From the NCBI GenBank assembly GCA_002280855.1, contig NCEU01000007.1:372001-436000 (forward strand): a stretch of DNA of 64,000 bases, written 5' to 3'. Made by a program: the position numbers and the translations under genes. Shown one piece after another: positions 17,801 through 26,512 of this stretch (position 1 is the stretch's first letter; the number at the start of each line of letters is the position of its first letter). The notes beneath the pieces were generated by a model that saw only the letters and a program-made list of their open reading frames with translations, did not search any database and was not told the origin of the DNA. This DNA comes from Sphingomonadales bacterium 32-65-25 (lineage in GTDB: Bacteria > Pseudomonadota > Alphaproteobacteria > Sphingomonadales > Sphingomonadaceae).

Positions 17801-18432
17801 ACGTGGCGCGTGTGATTCTGATCACCGCGAGTGCCGCCGGCGCGACAGCCATCAAGGGCCATATCGGCAGCGGTGCCGACCGGGTCGAATCGTTGCTCAT
17901 CGACGGCGAGATTGAAACGGCGCTTGATGCAGCGCTGGCGATGTGGGGCCATCCCACCACCATCGTTTCGACGCCTTTGAAGGCCTTGCCCGATCAACTG
18001 TTTGATGCTGACAATCCGCTGGATGGCGATGGCTTTGCCGACGTGGTGGAACATAATCTCACCCACCATTTCCGCATCGCCCGAAAGGTGTCGCTGTTCG
18101 ACGATTGCCAGTTGGTGCTGGTTTCACCCGATGTGCCGATGGGCGAGGGGGCAAAGGGTGCGTTCGCGTTGGCCAATTTCGTCAAGACGACGCTGCACGC
18201 CTTTACGGCAACGATCGCCGTGGAGAATGAGCGGCTGGTGCACGAAGTGGCGGTAAATCAGATCAACCTCACCCGCCGCGTGCGATCCGAAGAGCCAAAG
18301 AACGCGGCCGAGCATGAGGAAGAGGTGCGCCGCTTTGCCCGTGCGGTTCTGCTGGCCGGGGCACCGCTGCCGGATGCCGAGGACAGCCGTTACCGCAGCC
18401 GCATCTATCGGGGCATGTCGCTGACGGTCTAA
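14818..18432 (+). CDS. mcr: Bifunctional malonyl-CoA reductase (two tandem SDR halves)
   Basis: A 1204-residue protein close to the length of Chloroflexus malonyl-CoA reductase. The N-terminal half begins with a Rossmann motif, ITGAAGNLGG (about residues 20-29), and has a YxxxK pair at Tyr175/Lys179. The C-terminal half repeats the plan with ITGGSAGIGG near 563-572 and Tyr723/Lys727 (YAVSK). In the known enzyme the C-terminal part reduces malonyl-CoA to malonate semialdehyde and the N-terminal part reduces that to 3-hydroxypropionate, both with NADPH. The ATG overlaps the pcs stop and follows a GGGGCAGGGGGA ribosome-binding site, so the two pathway enzymes should be made together. The 3' end overlaps the convergent parA-like stop by three bases. 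Confidence 0.93.
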   Translation: MSAMTKTETQGRLAGKVALITGAAGNLGGSIVRRYLAEGATVVMSGRDAARTQAALDAAVADVGGTASIVTMDGANIESVRAGIAEVVARHGRIDVLVNNAGSAGPKQVLGDLPLLPEELEGTPDSETVGDAARNIMVVAWNLVRAAASAMGEGGSIINVSTIFSRTDYFGRAAYTVPKAALNILSKGIARELGTRGIRVNQLYPGPIASERIRTVFAAMDKLKGDDAGSTANHFFNLMALERSVGDEAKAKTFPTPADIANTCVFLGSDESAAFAAHDFEVTHGMAVPLESKSEFLHRPDLRAIDGDGHGILISAGNQLDDALAMAGLFAAQGSKVLLGFHAQAALDDAAERLPAGVKAVRFPRHDHMAMDAELARFTAHVAAIDGAIILPTRGPGYFNGALNEASDAAVERFVDDELEGAIAVARTLDRYWQQGQDLPGDPRVLFITNPDDGAGNGWADVGRAAIEELLRVWRDEARVAAAQGKTPRPVWGNQIVRFGNSEPENRDFAAGHAARLLLGGRQIEPINLYIPASITKATGARRALAGTAENITGLHLGKVALITGGSAGIGGALARLLALAGAKVMMVARRESELDAARERIVGELQDIGFAGVERRVRTLAGIDVADMKSLKHAVDETVRAFGRIDYLINNAGVSGAEEMAVDMGVENFRHTQFANLISNYALMHMVVPMMRKQGSGYILNVSSYFGGEKYLAVSYPNRTDYAVSKSGQRAMVESMARHLGPEIQINAIAPGPVDGDRLAGLGGKPGLFERRGRLILENKRLNAVHSAVVKSVRAGGSVAQILSRLSRNDSVQLSHDKSNPQPLRDLALACAREGDESCCWDRYILTPVLAAKLLKRLRLGGWLIGTDWQTRDENDWLLRVPPDDMPWLPVAQIGREAAKVRGGVLSQLHLGKMPTETEVAQATVFFLADRAVSGETFMPSGGLNVERSHTERELFGSPKAERLAQMGGKTVWLVGEHLADYLGAAAQGFLDCDVARVILITASAAGATAIKGHIGSGADRVESLLIDGEIETALDAALAMWGHPTTIVSTPLKALPDQLFDADNPLDGDGFADVVEHNLTHHFRIARKVSLFDDCQLVLVSPDVPMGEGAKGAFALANFVKTTLHAFTATIAVENERLVHEVAVNQINLTRRVRSEEPKNAAEHEEEVRRFARAVLLAGAPLPDAEDSRYRSRIYRGMSLTV

Positions 18433-19148
18433 GCGGTCAGCCGCCGCTCGACATCGGCCCAAAGGCCGGCCAATGCGGTCGCGGCCGGGCTGCTGCGGCC
18501 AGCGAGCAGGGGCTGCCGCGTGGCGGTCATCGCTTCCACGGCGGCGGCATATGGGATCACCGGCCACTCCGGGTGGGCGGCCATCGCCTCACGGTGCAGG
18601 CCCTTGCGGCGATCGGCCATGGAGAACACGGGCATCACCGGCGGCGGAGATTTCATTTCGGTGGCGAGATGCTCGCTGAGCTGCGCCAGCGCCCGGGTGG
18701 AGAGCGGCGAGGGGATCAACGGCACCACGACGAGATCGGCGGCACGGAACAGCTGATCGGCCAGTTCCGTGAGACCGGGCGGGCAATCGAGGATGATCCG
18801 ATCATAGCGATCTTCGAGCGATTTCAGGGCCTTTTTGAGCCTTTTCTCACCTTCCGTGGCAAGGTCAGCCTCCAGTCGGCGCAGCGAGCGATCGGCAGCC
18901 AGCACATCCAGATTGGGGAAGGCGGTGGGCTGCACCAGATCGGCAAGATCGGCTTCGGCCAGACCTTTGCGGGCCTTTGCGCCGGCGCGCGGTTCCACCT
19001 TCAGCAGCCAGCTGGCAGCGCCTTGCGCATCCAGATCCCACAACAGGGTGCGACGGCCAGACAATGTGGCGGCGGCATGGGCCATGTTGACGGCCAGCGC
19101 AGTCTTGCCCACCCCGCCCTTCACGCTGAACAGGGCGATGCAGCGCAT
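18429..19148 (-). CDS. ParA-family ATPase (orphan)
   Basis: A 239-residue deviant-Walker ATPase: the N-terminal P-loop is FSVKGGVGKTALAVN (KGGVGKT, residues 10-16), with Walker A' WDLDAQGAAS and Walker B RIILDCPPGL. These residues support ATP-dependent dimerisation on DNA or membrane. There is no parB or parS-like partner in the window, so it is not the chromosome-partition ParA; it may position a protein complex. It lies seven bases downstream of the merR-like gene and is probably co-transcribed with it. Its stop overlaps that of mcr. Confidence 0.82.
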   Translation of the reverse strand: MRCIALFSVKGGVGKTALAVNMAHAAATLSGRRTLLWDLDAQGAASWLLKVEPRAGAKARKGLAEADLADLVQPTAFPNLDVLAADRSLRRLEADLATEGEKRLKKALKSLEDRYDRIILDCPPGLTELADQLFRAADLVVVPLIPSPLSTRALAQLSEHLATEMKSPPPVMPVFSMADRRKGLHREAMAAHPEWPVIPYAAAVEAMTATRQPLLAGRSSPAATALAGLWADVERRLTA

Positions 19149-19155
19149 GTGGGGT

Positions 19156-19527
19156 TCAGGCCGCCAGAGCGGCGGCGAGGCGATTTCGGATGACGATCAG
19201 GGCCTGGCGATCCGGACCTGGCCTGCTGGCAGCGGGCATCGTGGCAGGGGACGGTGCAGGTGGCGCCGGCTCTTTCGCCGCTGCACCCTTTCCGGCCAGG
19301 GCCAGCTGCGCGCCGCGGATGGTCATGCCATCATCGTGCAGCAACGCCTTGATCTGGCGCAGCAAACTCATGTCCACCGGGCGGTAGTAGCGGCGCCCGC
19401 CGGCGCGCTTCAGCGGCTGCAGCATGGAAAAGCGGGTTTCCCAGAAGCGCAGCACATGCGCCGGAACGCCAATTTCGTCAGCAGCTTCGGAGATGGTGCG
19501 GAACGCTGTATCAGATTTTTCAGTCAC
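19156..19527 (-). CDS. MerR-family transcriptional regulator
   Basis: A 123-residue protein with an N-terminal winged helix-turn-helix of MerR type: [22 protein letters not shown], then [19 protein letters not shown] (about residues 9-60). The C-terminal part is Ala/Pro-rich and lacks metal-binding cysteines, so no metal ligand can be inferred. A MerR-like gene directly downstream of ihfA is a recurring arrangement in alphaproteobacteria. Its target is unknown. Confidence 0.85.
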   Translation of the reverse strand: MTEKSDTAFRTISEAADEIGVPAHVLRFWETRFSMLQPLKRAGGRRYYRPVDMSLLRQIKALLHDDGMTIRGAQLALAGKGAAAKEPAPPAPSPATMPAASRPGPDRQALIVIRNRLAAALAA

Positions 19528-19542
19528 GCTCCGCCTACTCGC

Positions 19543-19845
19543 TTACTTGTTGATCGCTTCGCGCAGCAGCTGGCTGGGCCGGAAGGTCAACACGGTGCGC
19601 GGCTCGATCGGCACTTCGACCCCGGTCTTGGGATTGCGACCAACGCGCAAGCCCTTGCTTCGCAACACGAAACTGCCGAAACTGGAAATCTTGACGTTGC
19701 CGCCCGCAATCAAGGCATCGCTGATGCGATCCAGAACCTGTTCGACCAGTTGCGCCGATTCGGTGCGCGACAGGCCAATTTCACGATGAACTGCGTCGGC
19801 CAGATCGGCGCGTGTCACGCTTCCTGCTGCTGCTGTGGTGGCCAT
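19543..19845 (-). CDS. ihfA: Integration host factor subunit alpha
   Basis: A 100-residue HU/IHF-fold DNA-bending protein. It has the alpha-subunit pattern [20 protein letters not shown] near the N-terminus, the [11 protein letters not shown] strand and the DNA-intercalating arm [14 protein letters not shown] with its conserved proline. With IHF-beta (not in this window) it bends DNA at specific sites in replication, recombination and transcription. A GGGGGAAG ribosome-binding site lies just before the ATG. It is upstream of the merR-like gene. Confidence 0.95.
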   Translation of the reverse strand: MATTAAAGSVTRADLADAVHREIGLSRTESAQLVEQVLDRISDALIAGGNVKISSFGSFVLRSKGLRVGRNPKTGVEVPIEPRTVLTFRPSQLLREAINK

Positions 19846-19920
19846 GACTTCCCCCCATTTTGCTGCCTGCCCAGCAGCGATTGACCCGATTGGTGAGACA
19901 AAACGGCAAACGTACCTTGT

Positions 19921-19957
19921 TATTGCGTGATTTTACGCGATTTTTCGCGATTCGCTA
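19921..19957. repeat. Short CGCGATTTT-type repeats upstream of ihfA
   Basis: Three imperfect copies of a G-CGCGATTTT unit follow each other (near 19925, 19936 and 19946). They lie between the fabH terminator and ihfA, about 75-120 bases before the ihfA ATG, within the likely ihfA promoter region; the minus strand also contains TAAAAT here. They could be a protein-binding array. The evidence is limited to the repetition itself. Confidence 0.3.
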
Positions 19958-19966
19958 CACCTATTG

Positions 19967-19990
19967 TCGCACCCCCGATTTCGGGTGCGA
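19967..19990 (-). terminator. Hairpin after fabH
   Basis: TCGCACCC (19967-19974) and GGGTGCGA (19983-19990) form a perfect 8-base-pair stem with an 8-base loop, starting six bases after the fabH stop codon. There is no T-run, so termination efficiency is uncertain. It probably marks the end of the rpmF-plsX-fabH transcript. Confidence 0.45.
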
Positions 19991-19995
19991 TCCGG

Positions 19996-20976
19996 CTACC
20001 AGCGGACGGCTGCCGCGCCCCAGGTGAAGCCGCCGCCCATGGCCTCCAGCAGCAGCAAATCGCCGGGCTGGATGCGGCCATCGCGCACGGCTGTGTCCAA
20101 CGCCAGCGGCACCGAAGCGGCCGACGTGTTGGCGTGGCTGTCGACCGTCACCACCACCTGATCGGGTGAAATGTTCAGCTTCTTCGCGGTGGCTTCCAGG
20201 ATGCGCAGATTGGCCTGGTGCGGCACCACCCATGCGACATCGCTGGCTTGCAGAGACGCCGCCTCAAGAACTTCGCCCATCACGCTGGAAAGATTGTTGA
20301 CGGCGTGGCGGAATACTTCCTTGCCCTTCATCCGCAGCTTGCCGGTGGTGCCGGTTGAACCCGGTCCGCCATCAACATAGAGCAGATCGTTGTAGCGCCC
20401 GTCGCTGTGCAGGCGGCAGGCGATGACGCCGCGATCGCTGGCGTTGTCGCCGGGCTGCACCTGCGCTTCCAGAACGATGGCGCCGGCGCCATCGCCGAAC
20501 AGCACGGCGGTCGTACGGTCGTCCCAGTCAAGGATGTGACTGAAGGTTTCGGCGCCGATCACCAGCGCGCGATTATGGGCGCCGGTGGCAAGCAGCGAAT
20601 CCGCCACAGTCAGGGCATAGAGAAAGCCCGAACACACCGCGGCCACATCAAAGGCGACGCCGTGCATCATGCCCAGTTTGTGCTGCACCACGGTGGCGAC
20701 GGCGGGAAAGGTTTGATCCGGCGTGGCGGTGGCGACAATGATCAGATCAATATCGGCCGGGGACTTTCCGGCGGCGTCCAGCGCGCGCTGCGCGGCAGCG
20801 ACGGCAAGATCGGACGTGAACTCGTCCGGAGCCGCGATATGGCGACGGCGGATGCCAGTGCGCTCGATGATCCATTCATCCGATGTGTCGAGCCGGGCGG
20901 CCAGATCCGCGTTGCTCAACACGGTTTGCGGCAGATAGCTGCCGGTGCCGATGATGACGGAACGGCGCTTGCTCAT
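19996..20976 (-). CDS. fabH: 3-oxoacyl-ACP synthase III
   Basis: A 326-residue thiolase-fold enzyme that condenses acetyl-CoA (or another acyl-CoA) with malonyl-ACP to start fatty acid synthesis. The catalytic triad is visible: Cys115 in AAVCSGFLY, His253 in VPHQANLRI and Asn283 in DSHANTSAA. The C-terminal GGGFTWGAA glycine loop is intact, and the length is normal. Its ATG overlaps the plsX stop by four bases, the usual arrangement, so the two are translationally coupled. Confidence 0.96.
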   Translation of the reverse strand: MSKRRSVIIGTGSYLPQTVLSNADLAARLDTSDEWIIERTGIRRRHIAAPDEFTSDLAVAAAQRALDAAGKSPADIDLIIVATATPDQTFPAVATVVQHKLGMMHGVAFDVAAVCSGFLYALTVADSLLATGAHNRALVIGAETFSHILDWDDRTTAVLFGDGAGAIVLEAQVQPGDNASDRGVIACRLHSDGRYNDLLYVDGGPGSTGTTGKLRMKGKEVFRHAVNNLSSVMGEVLEAASLQASDVAWVVPHQANLRILEATAKKLNISPDQVVVTVDSHANTSAASVPLALDTAVRDGRIQPGDLLLLEAMGGGFTWGAAAVRW

Positions 20977-22034
20977 GCCGCGTCGGGCTCCAGGGTGGTC
21001 GCCAGCGCCATGTTGACGCCGGCGAGATCGTCGCGAATGCGGCGGTTGACGTCGTCGGTCACCAGATCATGCGCCACGCCGATGGCATTGGCGAGGCCGC
21101 GCGCATTGGCGCTGCCGTGGCTTTTGACCACGATGCCGTTGAGGCCAAGGAACACCGCGCCATTGTGGGCGTTGGGATCGAGATGGGCGCGCAGCGATTC
21201 GAGCGCGCCGCGGGCGATGAAATAGCCCAGCTTGCCCCAGATCGACGAGCGGAAGGCATTGCCGAGCAGGCCGGTGACCAGACGACTGGTGCCTTCGGCT
21301 GTCTTCAAGGCAATGTTGCCGGAAAAGCCATCGGTGACCACCACATCGACATCGCCGGAACCAATCTTGTCCCCTTCGACAAAGCCGAGGAACTGCATCG
21401 GCAGGCGCGCGCCTTTCAGCACGGTCGCGGCAGCGCGGATCTCGCCGGTGCCTTTCAATTCTTCCTCGCCGATGTTGAGCAGGGCGACCTTGGGGCGTTC
21501 CAGCCCCAGCACGGTGCGTGCAAACGCCGCGCCCATTACCGCGAACTGCACGAGGTTGGTGGCATCGCATTCGGTGTTGGCGCCCAGATCGAGCATCACC
21601 GATTCGGATTTCAGCGTGGGCAGCACCGCCGCCAGGGCCGGGCGATCAATGCCCGGCATGGTGCGCAGCGAGAACAGCGACATCGCCATAAGGGCGCCGG
21701 TGTTGCCAGCCGAAACGGCGGCATTGGCCTTGCCCTGCTTCACGGCATCAATCGCCATGCCCATCGACGTGGTGCGGGCGCGGCGCAGAGCCTGGCTGGG
21801 CTTGTCGCTCATGGCGACAACATCTTCGCTGTGGATCACCTGGGCGCGCGCGGCGAGGCGCGGCCAGCGCGCCAGCTCGGCGGTGATCACCGGTTGGTGA
21901 CCAAACAGCAAGAAGGTGAGTCGCGGATAGCGTTCGGCGGCAATATCAGCCGCCGCAACGGCTTCCGCGGCGCCGGCCTCGCCGCTCATCACATCAAGCG
22001 CAATGACCGGGTCCCGGTTTGGCGTGCCTGTCAT
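20973..22034 (-). CDS. plsX: Phosphate acyltransferase PlsX
   Basis: A 353-residue enzyme that converts acyl-ACP to acyl-phosphate for phospholipid synthesis. Recognisable family segments are [12 protein letters not shown] (DXMGGD-like; here MSGE replaces the more common MGGD), [24 protein letters not shown] and [11 protein letters not shown]. The start [14 protein letters not shown] at 22034 is chosen over an upstream in-frame ATG at 22121 because the latter adds an Arg-rich, non-family extension overlapping rpmF. It is the second gene of the rpmF-plsX-fabH operon. Confidence 0.95.
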   Translation of the reverse strand: MTGTPNRDPVIALDVMSGEAGAAEAVAAADIAAERYPRLTFLLFGHQPVITAELARWPRLAARAQVIHSEDVVAMSDKPSQALRRARTTSMGMAIDAVKQGKANAAVSAGNTGALMAMSLFSLRTMPGIDRPALAAVLPTLKSESVMLDLGANTECDATNLVQFAVMGAAFARTVLGLERPKVALLNIGEEELKGTGEIRAAATVLKGARLPMQFLGFVEGDKIGSGDVDVVVTDGFSGNIALKTAEGTSRLVTGLLGNAFRSSIWGKLGYFIARGALESLRAHLDPNAHNGAVFLGLNGIVVKSHGSANARGLANAIGVAHDLVTDDVNRRIRDDLAGVNMALATTLEPDAA

Positions 22035-22066
22035 AGGAAACCGGGCCAGCCTGCCGGGCACCAAGC

Positions 22067-22246
22067 TCAGGCTTCGACGGCGACGACTTCGCGGCCGTTG
22101 TAGAAGCCGCAGGCCCCGCACAGGTTGTGCGGCAGCTTCAGCTCACCGCAGTTCGGGCATTCCTGAAACGCCGTTGCGGTCAGCGCATGGTGGCTGCGAC
22201 GCATGTTGCGGCGGGAAGGCGAAGTCTTGCGCTTGGGAACGGCCAT
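22067..22246 (-). CDS. rpmF: 50S ribosomal protein L32
   Basis: A 59-residue basic protein with the L32 pattern [20 protein letters not shown] and the zinc-ribbon pair CPNCGE...[10 protein letters not shown] (four cysteines of the C+ form). It is a structural component of the large ribosomal subunit. An AGGTG ribosome-binding site lies shortly before the ATG. The linkage with plsX and fabH is conserved across bacteria. Confidence 0.96.
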   Translation of the reverse strand: MAVPKRKTSPSRRNMRRSHHALTATAFQECPNCGELKLPHNLCGACGFYNGREVVAVEA

Positions 22247-22367
22247 GAGGCACCTGTATCCATCAATCTGAAAGCGGTCGTTAGTGCCCCAACCCGGTGC
22301 GTCCTGAATGCCAACGGCCACAGCAAATGGCCGGGCCAGATGCCCCGGATTAACGGCGAAGGAGGCG

Positions 22368-22395
22368 GCTATATTCGATTCTGCCTGAAGTGCAA
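22368..22395 (-). promoter_or_regulatory. Predicted promoter of the rpmF-plsX-fabH operon
   Basis: On the minus strand TTGCAC (22390-22395) and TATAGC (22368-22373) are separated by 16 bases, a reasonable housekeeping-sigma promoter. It would give a leader of about 115 bases before rpmF. Confidence 0.4.
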
Positions 22396-22476
22396 GCAGG
22401 AATGGCATGAGGGGATGTTGCGGGCCTGTGAAAATGCCTCTCGCGCCCGCGCCGTGGGATGGGCTAACACAGCGCC

Positions 22477-24129
22477 GTGTTGACCGCGCTTGCCATCCAG
22501 AATGTCGTGCTGATCGAGGCGTTGGCCATCGAGTTCGCGCCGGGCCTTGTTGTGCTTACGGGCGAGACAGGGGCGGGCAAATCCATCCTGCTTGATGCGC
22601 TGGGGCTCGTGCTGGGCAGCCGTGCCGATGCGGGGCTGGTGCGGGCTGGCAGCGATACGGCGCGGGTGGTGGCAGAATTTGATGTGGGTGCAGGTCATCC
22701 AGCTCGCGCGCTGCTGGCGGAAAACGAGCTGGAGGCCGATGGCGCCATCATCCTGCGCCGCCAATTGAAGGCTGATGGCGGCAGCCGGGCGTTCGTGAAC
22801 GATCAGCCGGTTTCGGCGACGCTGCTGCGCGAACTGGGCGCGGCACTGGTGGAAATCCACGGCCAGCATGACGAACGCGGGCTGTTGAGCCCAAAGGGGC
22901 ATCGGGCGCTGCTGGATCAGTTTGCGGGTCTGGGTGACCATCTGCTGGCGGCTCGTGACAATTGGGAGGCGGCACGGGCGGCGCGGGCGGCGGCGGCTGG
23001 CGCACGCGCGAAATTGGCTGCCGACCAGCGTGATCGCGAGTGGCTGGAGCATGCCGTGGCCGAACTGGACGCGCTGGACATGCAGCCAGGCGAGGAGGAA
23101 GAACTCGCGCTCGCTCGCGCCGCCATGCAGAAGGGCGCGCGGCTGACCGACGACCTGGCGACGATCTCGGAACTGTTCGGGCAGGGTAGCACCACCTTGG
23201 CGCAGGGCGCCCGCCGGCTCGATCGGATTTCGGGTGAGCATCCGCTGCTTACCGCTGCGCTCGAGGCGCTGGACCGGGCGCTGGTGGAGGCTGGCGAGGC
23301 CGAGACAAAGCTGGCCGAAGCCGTGCAGGCGCTGGATGCCGATCCGGCGCGGCTGGAGCAGGTGGAAAGCCGGTTGTTTGAACTGCGCGGCCTGGCCCGC
23401 AAGCACAAGGTGACGGCCGAGGCGCTGCCGGTGCTGGCGGCGGAACTGAAGGCGCGCGCGGCCGCGCTGGTGGCCGGCGAGGAAGGGCTGGCGGCGCTGG
23501 ATGCAGCGGTGGTGAAGGCCGAAGCGGACTATGCAAGCGCCGCCGCTGCCCTGAGCAAGGCGCGGGCTGCGGCTGCCGCCCGGCTGGATGCGGCAGTCGC
23601 GGCCGAACTCAAGCCGCTGAAGCTCGACGCCGCCCGTTTCCGCACCCGCATCACCCCGCTGCCGCAAGGGGAATGGGGGCCGGAGGGGCAGGAGCGGGTG
23701 GAATATGAGATCGCCACCAACCCGGGTGCCGATTTCGCGCCGCTGATCAAGATCGCTTCGGGCGGGGAACTTTCGCGTTTCATCCTGGCGCTGAAGGTGG
23801 CGCTGGCCAGTACTGGCAGTGCTGGCACCATGATTTTCGACGAGATTGATCGCGGCGTTGGCGGCGCGGTGGCATCAGCCATTGGTGACCGCTTGGCGCG
23901 GCTGGCCGGCGAGGCACAGGTGCTGGTTGTCACCCACAGCCCGCAGGTGGCGGCGCGTGGTCACAGCCAGTGGCGCATCGAGAAGGCCAGCGCTGCCGGC
24001 ATCACCCGCACCAGCCTTGCCCTGCTGGAGCCGACCGAACGCCAGGAAGAAATCGCCCGCATGTTGTCGGGCGCCGACGTCACCCCCGAAGCCCGTGCGC
24101 AGGCGGCCCGCCTGCTGGAAGGAAATTGA
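22477..24129 (+). CDS. recN: DNA repair protein RecN
   Basis: A 550-residue SMC-like ATPase of double-strand-break repair. Features in order are Walker [10 protein letters not shown] (about residues 29-37), GQHDERGLL, a central coiled coil (about 155-370), the ABC signature [10 protein letters not shown] and Walker [14 protein letters not shown] near the C-terminus. The first possible codon is GTG at 22477, with TTG next; [15 protein letters not shown] is the expected N-terminus. Only three bases separate it from the downstream hydrolase. I saw no clear LexA box in the 230 bases upstream. Confidence 0.94.
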   Translation: MLTALAIQNVVLIEALAIEFAPGLVVLTGETGAGKSILLDALGLVLGSRADAGLVRAGSDTARVVAEFDVGAGHPARALLAENELEADGAIILRRQLKADGGSRAFVNDQPVSATLLRELGAALVEIHGQHDERGLLSPKGHRALLDQFAGLGDHLLAARDNWEAARAARAAAAGARAKLAADQRDREWLEHAVAELDALDMQPGEEEELALARAAMQKGARLTDDLATISELFGQGSTTLAQGARRLDRISGEHPLLTAALEALDRALVEAGEAETKLAEAVQALDADPARLEQVESRLFELRGLARKHKVTAEALPVLAAELKARAAALVAGEEGLAALDAAVVKAEADYASAAAALSKARAAAAARLDAAVAAELKPLKLDAARFRTRITPLPQGEWGPEGQERVEYEIATNPGADFAPLIKIASGGELSRFILALKVALASTGSAGTMIFDEIDRGVGGAVASAIGDRLARLAGEAQVLVVTHSPQVAARGHSQWRIEKASAAGITRTSLALLEPTERQEEIARMLSGADVTPEARAQAARLLEGN

Positions 24130-24132
24130 CCG

Positions 24133-25443
24133 ATGCTTGCCGTTGATCGTCGCCAGATGCTGTCTGCCATTGCGCTTGCTGCGGCCGGGCCGGCAGCGGC
24201 GCAGTTGCCGATGCGCCGGCTGGCACCGCTGCGCCATGATGCGGTGCAGTCGCTGATCGATGCCTATGTGGCCAAGGGTGCAGTGCCCGGCGCGGTGGTG
24301 GCGCTGGTGGAGCCGGGACGGCACAAGCCGGTGTTCCTTTCGGCCGGGGTGACGGCCTTTGGCGGCAGCGAAAAGGCCACGCCTGATACGCTGTGGCGGA
24401 TCTATTCGATGTCCAAGCCGATCACGGCGATGGCCATCATGCAGCGCGTGGCCACGGGCGAATTGCAGCTGGATCAGCCGATTGCCGACATCATGCCGGA
24501 ATTTCGCGACATGAAGGTGGCTGTCGATCCGGCCAAGGGCCTCGAATCGCGCCCGGCAACGCGCCAGATCACCGTCCGCCACCTGCTCACCCACACTGCA
24601 GGTTTTTCCTATACGATCAACGGCAATGGCCCGCTGGAGAAGGAATACAAACGGCTGGGCATCCAGCCCGGCAGCGTGCCGGCCTTCCTGCAGCCTGGCG
24701 ACGGCGCGCTGCCCGATCTGCAGGTGATGGCGCAATCGCTGGCCGGGCTGCCGCTGGCGCTCGATCCCGGCACGGCGTGGAAATATTCGATCAGCCTCGA
24801 TGTCGCCGGCGCGCTGCTGGAACGGCTGACCGGCATGACGTTCGACAAGGTGCTGGAACAGCAGATCCTGGGCCCGCTGGGCATGAAGGAGACCGGTTTC
24901 TGGGCGAAGGACAAGGCGCGCCTTGCCGCCAATTATCTGTGGACGGCGCCTGGCACCACCAAGGTGCTGGACAAGCCCATCCCGATCTCGGTGTTGGAAA
25001 AGGATGGCTTCACGACGCGGCCGCGCCTGCTGTCGGGCGGCGGCGGCATGGTCGGTTCGGCGCGGGATTATGCCCGCTTTGCCCAGATGGTGCTGAACGA
25101 GGGCGTGTTCGAAGGCCGCACCATTCTGCCGCGCGGCACCGCCCGGCTGGCCACCAGCAATCTGATGCCGCCCGGCGTGTTCTTCGATGGCCAGCATGGC
25201 TTTGGGGCGGGCGGGCGGGTGACCCTGTTCGATACCCGCCAGGGCGCTGGCCTGAGCCGGGCCGGCTGGGCCGGCAGCACGGCCGATGCCTATGGCTGGG
25301 GCGGTGCCGCCGGCACATTGTTCATGGCCGACAGCGTGCGCCAGTTCGGCATCGTGCTGATGCTGCAGACCATGGGCGACAGCCGGTTGCAGCGAGATGC
25401 TGATCTGGCGTCGGCGCTGGCCAGGGATGCGGCCGGTCGGTGA
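24133..25443 (+). CDS. Serine hydrolase of the beta-lactamase/esterase (class C-like) family
   Basis: A 436-residue secreted enzyme. The N-terminus VDRRQMLSAIALAAAGPAA is Tat-like. The nucleophile motif is Ser92-Met-Ser-Lys95 (SMSK). A Tyr-Ser motif occurs in WKYSISLD, and the LLTHTAGFSY segment is typical of the penicillin-binding/esterase group. Members hydrolyse esters, D-peptides or beta-lactams; the substrate cannot be told from the sequence. It follows recN by three bases, and its stop overlaps the GTG of the DoxX-like gene (GTGA). Confidence 0.88.
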   Translation: MLAVDRRQMLSAIALAAAGPAAAQLPMRRLAPLRHDAVQSLIDAYVAKGAVPGAVVALVEPGRHKPVFLSAGVTAFGGSEKATPDTLWRIYSMSKPITAMAIMQRVATGELQLDQPIADIMPEFRDMKVAVDPAKGLESRPATRQITVRHLLTHTAGFSYTINGNGPLEKEYKRLGIQPGSVPAFLQPGDGALPDLQVMAQSLAGLPLALDPGTAWKYSISLDVAGALLERLTGMTFDKVLEQQILGPLGMKETGFWAKDKARLAANYLWTAPGTTKVLDKPIPISVLEKDGFTTRPRLLSGGGGMVGSARDYARFAQMVLNEGVFEGRTILPRGTARLATSNLMPPGVFFDGQHGFGAGGRVTLFDTRQGAGLSRAGWAGSTADAYGWGGAAGTLFMADSVRQFGIVLMLQTMGDSRLQRDADLASALARDAAGR

Positions 25444-25868
25444 ACGAGCGCCAGAGGATATCCGCTGAAGGCCTGGTTCGCCGGCTGGCGCGGCTGGTTC
25501 TGGCGCTGGCCTATGGCTTTGTGGGCTATGTCCACCTGAAAAGCCCGGAAGGCTTTCTGCCGATCATGCCCGAATTCGTGCCGTTTCCGCGCGAAGTGGT
25601 GTTGGCCACCGGCGTGGCGGAAATTGCCGGCGCCATCGGCCTGATGATCCCGCGCCTGCGTGTCGCAGCGGCATGGGGCCTCGCGGCCTATGCCGTGTGC
25701 GTATTCCCGGCCAACATCAAGCACGCAGTGGAAGGCATTGCTCTGGGCGGACAAGTGGCCGGCATGGGCTATCACGTGCCGCGTCTGCTGGCCCAGCCGG
25801 TGATCGTCTGGTGGGCGCTGTGGGCTGGCGGCATCACCGATTGGCCGTTCAGGCGGAGGACGCACTGA
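25440..25868 (+). CDS. DoxX-like integral membrane protein
   Basis: A 142-residue protein with four hydrophobic segments and the DoxX-like segments LALAYGFVGYVHLKSPE and ATGVAEIAGAIGLMIP. The GTG start overlaps the hydrolase stop, and its own TGA overlaps the next ATG. DoxX-family proteins are small inner-membrane proteins, sometimes redox-linked; the role here is unknown. Confidence 0.8.
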   Translation: MNERQRISAEGLVRRLARLVLALAYGFVGYVHLKSPEGFLPIMPEFVPFPREVVLATGVAEIAGAIGLMIPRLRVAAAWGLAAYAVCVFPANIKHAVEGIALGGQVAGMGYHVPRLLAQPVIVWWALWAGGITDWPFRRRTH

Positions 25869-26512
25869 TGTTCATCGGGCATTTCGCGGCATCGGTGGCA
25901 GCGAAGGCGGCACAGCCCAGGCTGCCGTTCTGGGCCTGTGTCGGCGCGGCGCAATTGCTGGATATCGGCTGGGGCGCGCTGGTGATTGCCGGGGTGGAGA
26001 AGCTCCGCCTTGACCCCACGCTCCCCGGCTCGCCGCTTGATCTGTATTTCATGCCCTACACGCACAGCCTGCCGGCAGCGCTGATCTGGTCGCTGCTGGC
26101 CGGGCTGCTGGCGGCGCGGGTGTGGGGCAAATCGGGCTGGTGGATCGGTGCCGTGGTGTTCTCGCACTGGCTGGCCGATCTGCTGGTGCATCGGCCTGAT
26201 TTGCCGCTTGGCCTGTTCGGTCCAAAGGTCGGCCTTGGCCTGTGGAACCTGCCGGTGCTGGAAATGATTGTCGAACTGGGCCTGCTCGGCCTCGCCATGT
26301 GCATCTGGATTGCCGCCCGCAAGCAGGCGCGGCTGGCGGTGCGGCCAGCGATTGGCTGGTTCATTGCCATGCTGGTGCTGGCCAGCATCAATGCCCTGCC
26401 GGGTGAGCCGCTGTCGCCGGCCGGCATGGGCGCGCTGGCGCTCTTCGGTTTTGCCGTGGCCATCGCCGTGGCGTTGCTGGTGGATCGCGCCGACCGCCGC
26501 CGCCTGGGGTGA
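25868..26512 (+). CDS. Integral membrane protein, possible YdjM-like family
   Basis: A 214-residue protein with about six hydrophobic segments. Several polar motifs lie at the membrane edges: MFIGHFAAS at the start, LLDIGWGAL, MPYTHSLPAAL and FSHWLADLLVHRPD. The His/Asp-containing segments resemble the membrane-bound metal-dependent hydrolase (YdjM/LexA-regulated) family, which is my best guess. The ATG overlaps the DoxX stop (TGATG), so it is the last gene of a four-gene operon that begins with recN. A strong hairpin begins inside its stop codon. Confidence 0.7.
   Translation: MFIGHFAASVAAKAAQPRLPFWACVGAAQLLDIGWGALVIAGVEKLRLDPTLPGSPLDLYFMPYTHSLPAALIWSLLAGLLAARVWGKSGWWIGAVVFSHWLADLLVHRPDLPLGLFGPKVGLGLWNLPVLEMIVELGLLGLAMCIWIAARKQARLAVRPAIGWFIAMLVLASINALPGEPLSPAGMGALALFGFAVAIAVALLVDRADRRRLG

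Noticed and set aside
24133..25443. Calling the serine hydrolase a class C beta-lactamase
   Set aside because: SxxK and a Tyr-containing motif are shared with esterases and D-aminopeptidases, and the context gives no resistance link, so only the broad family is claimed.
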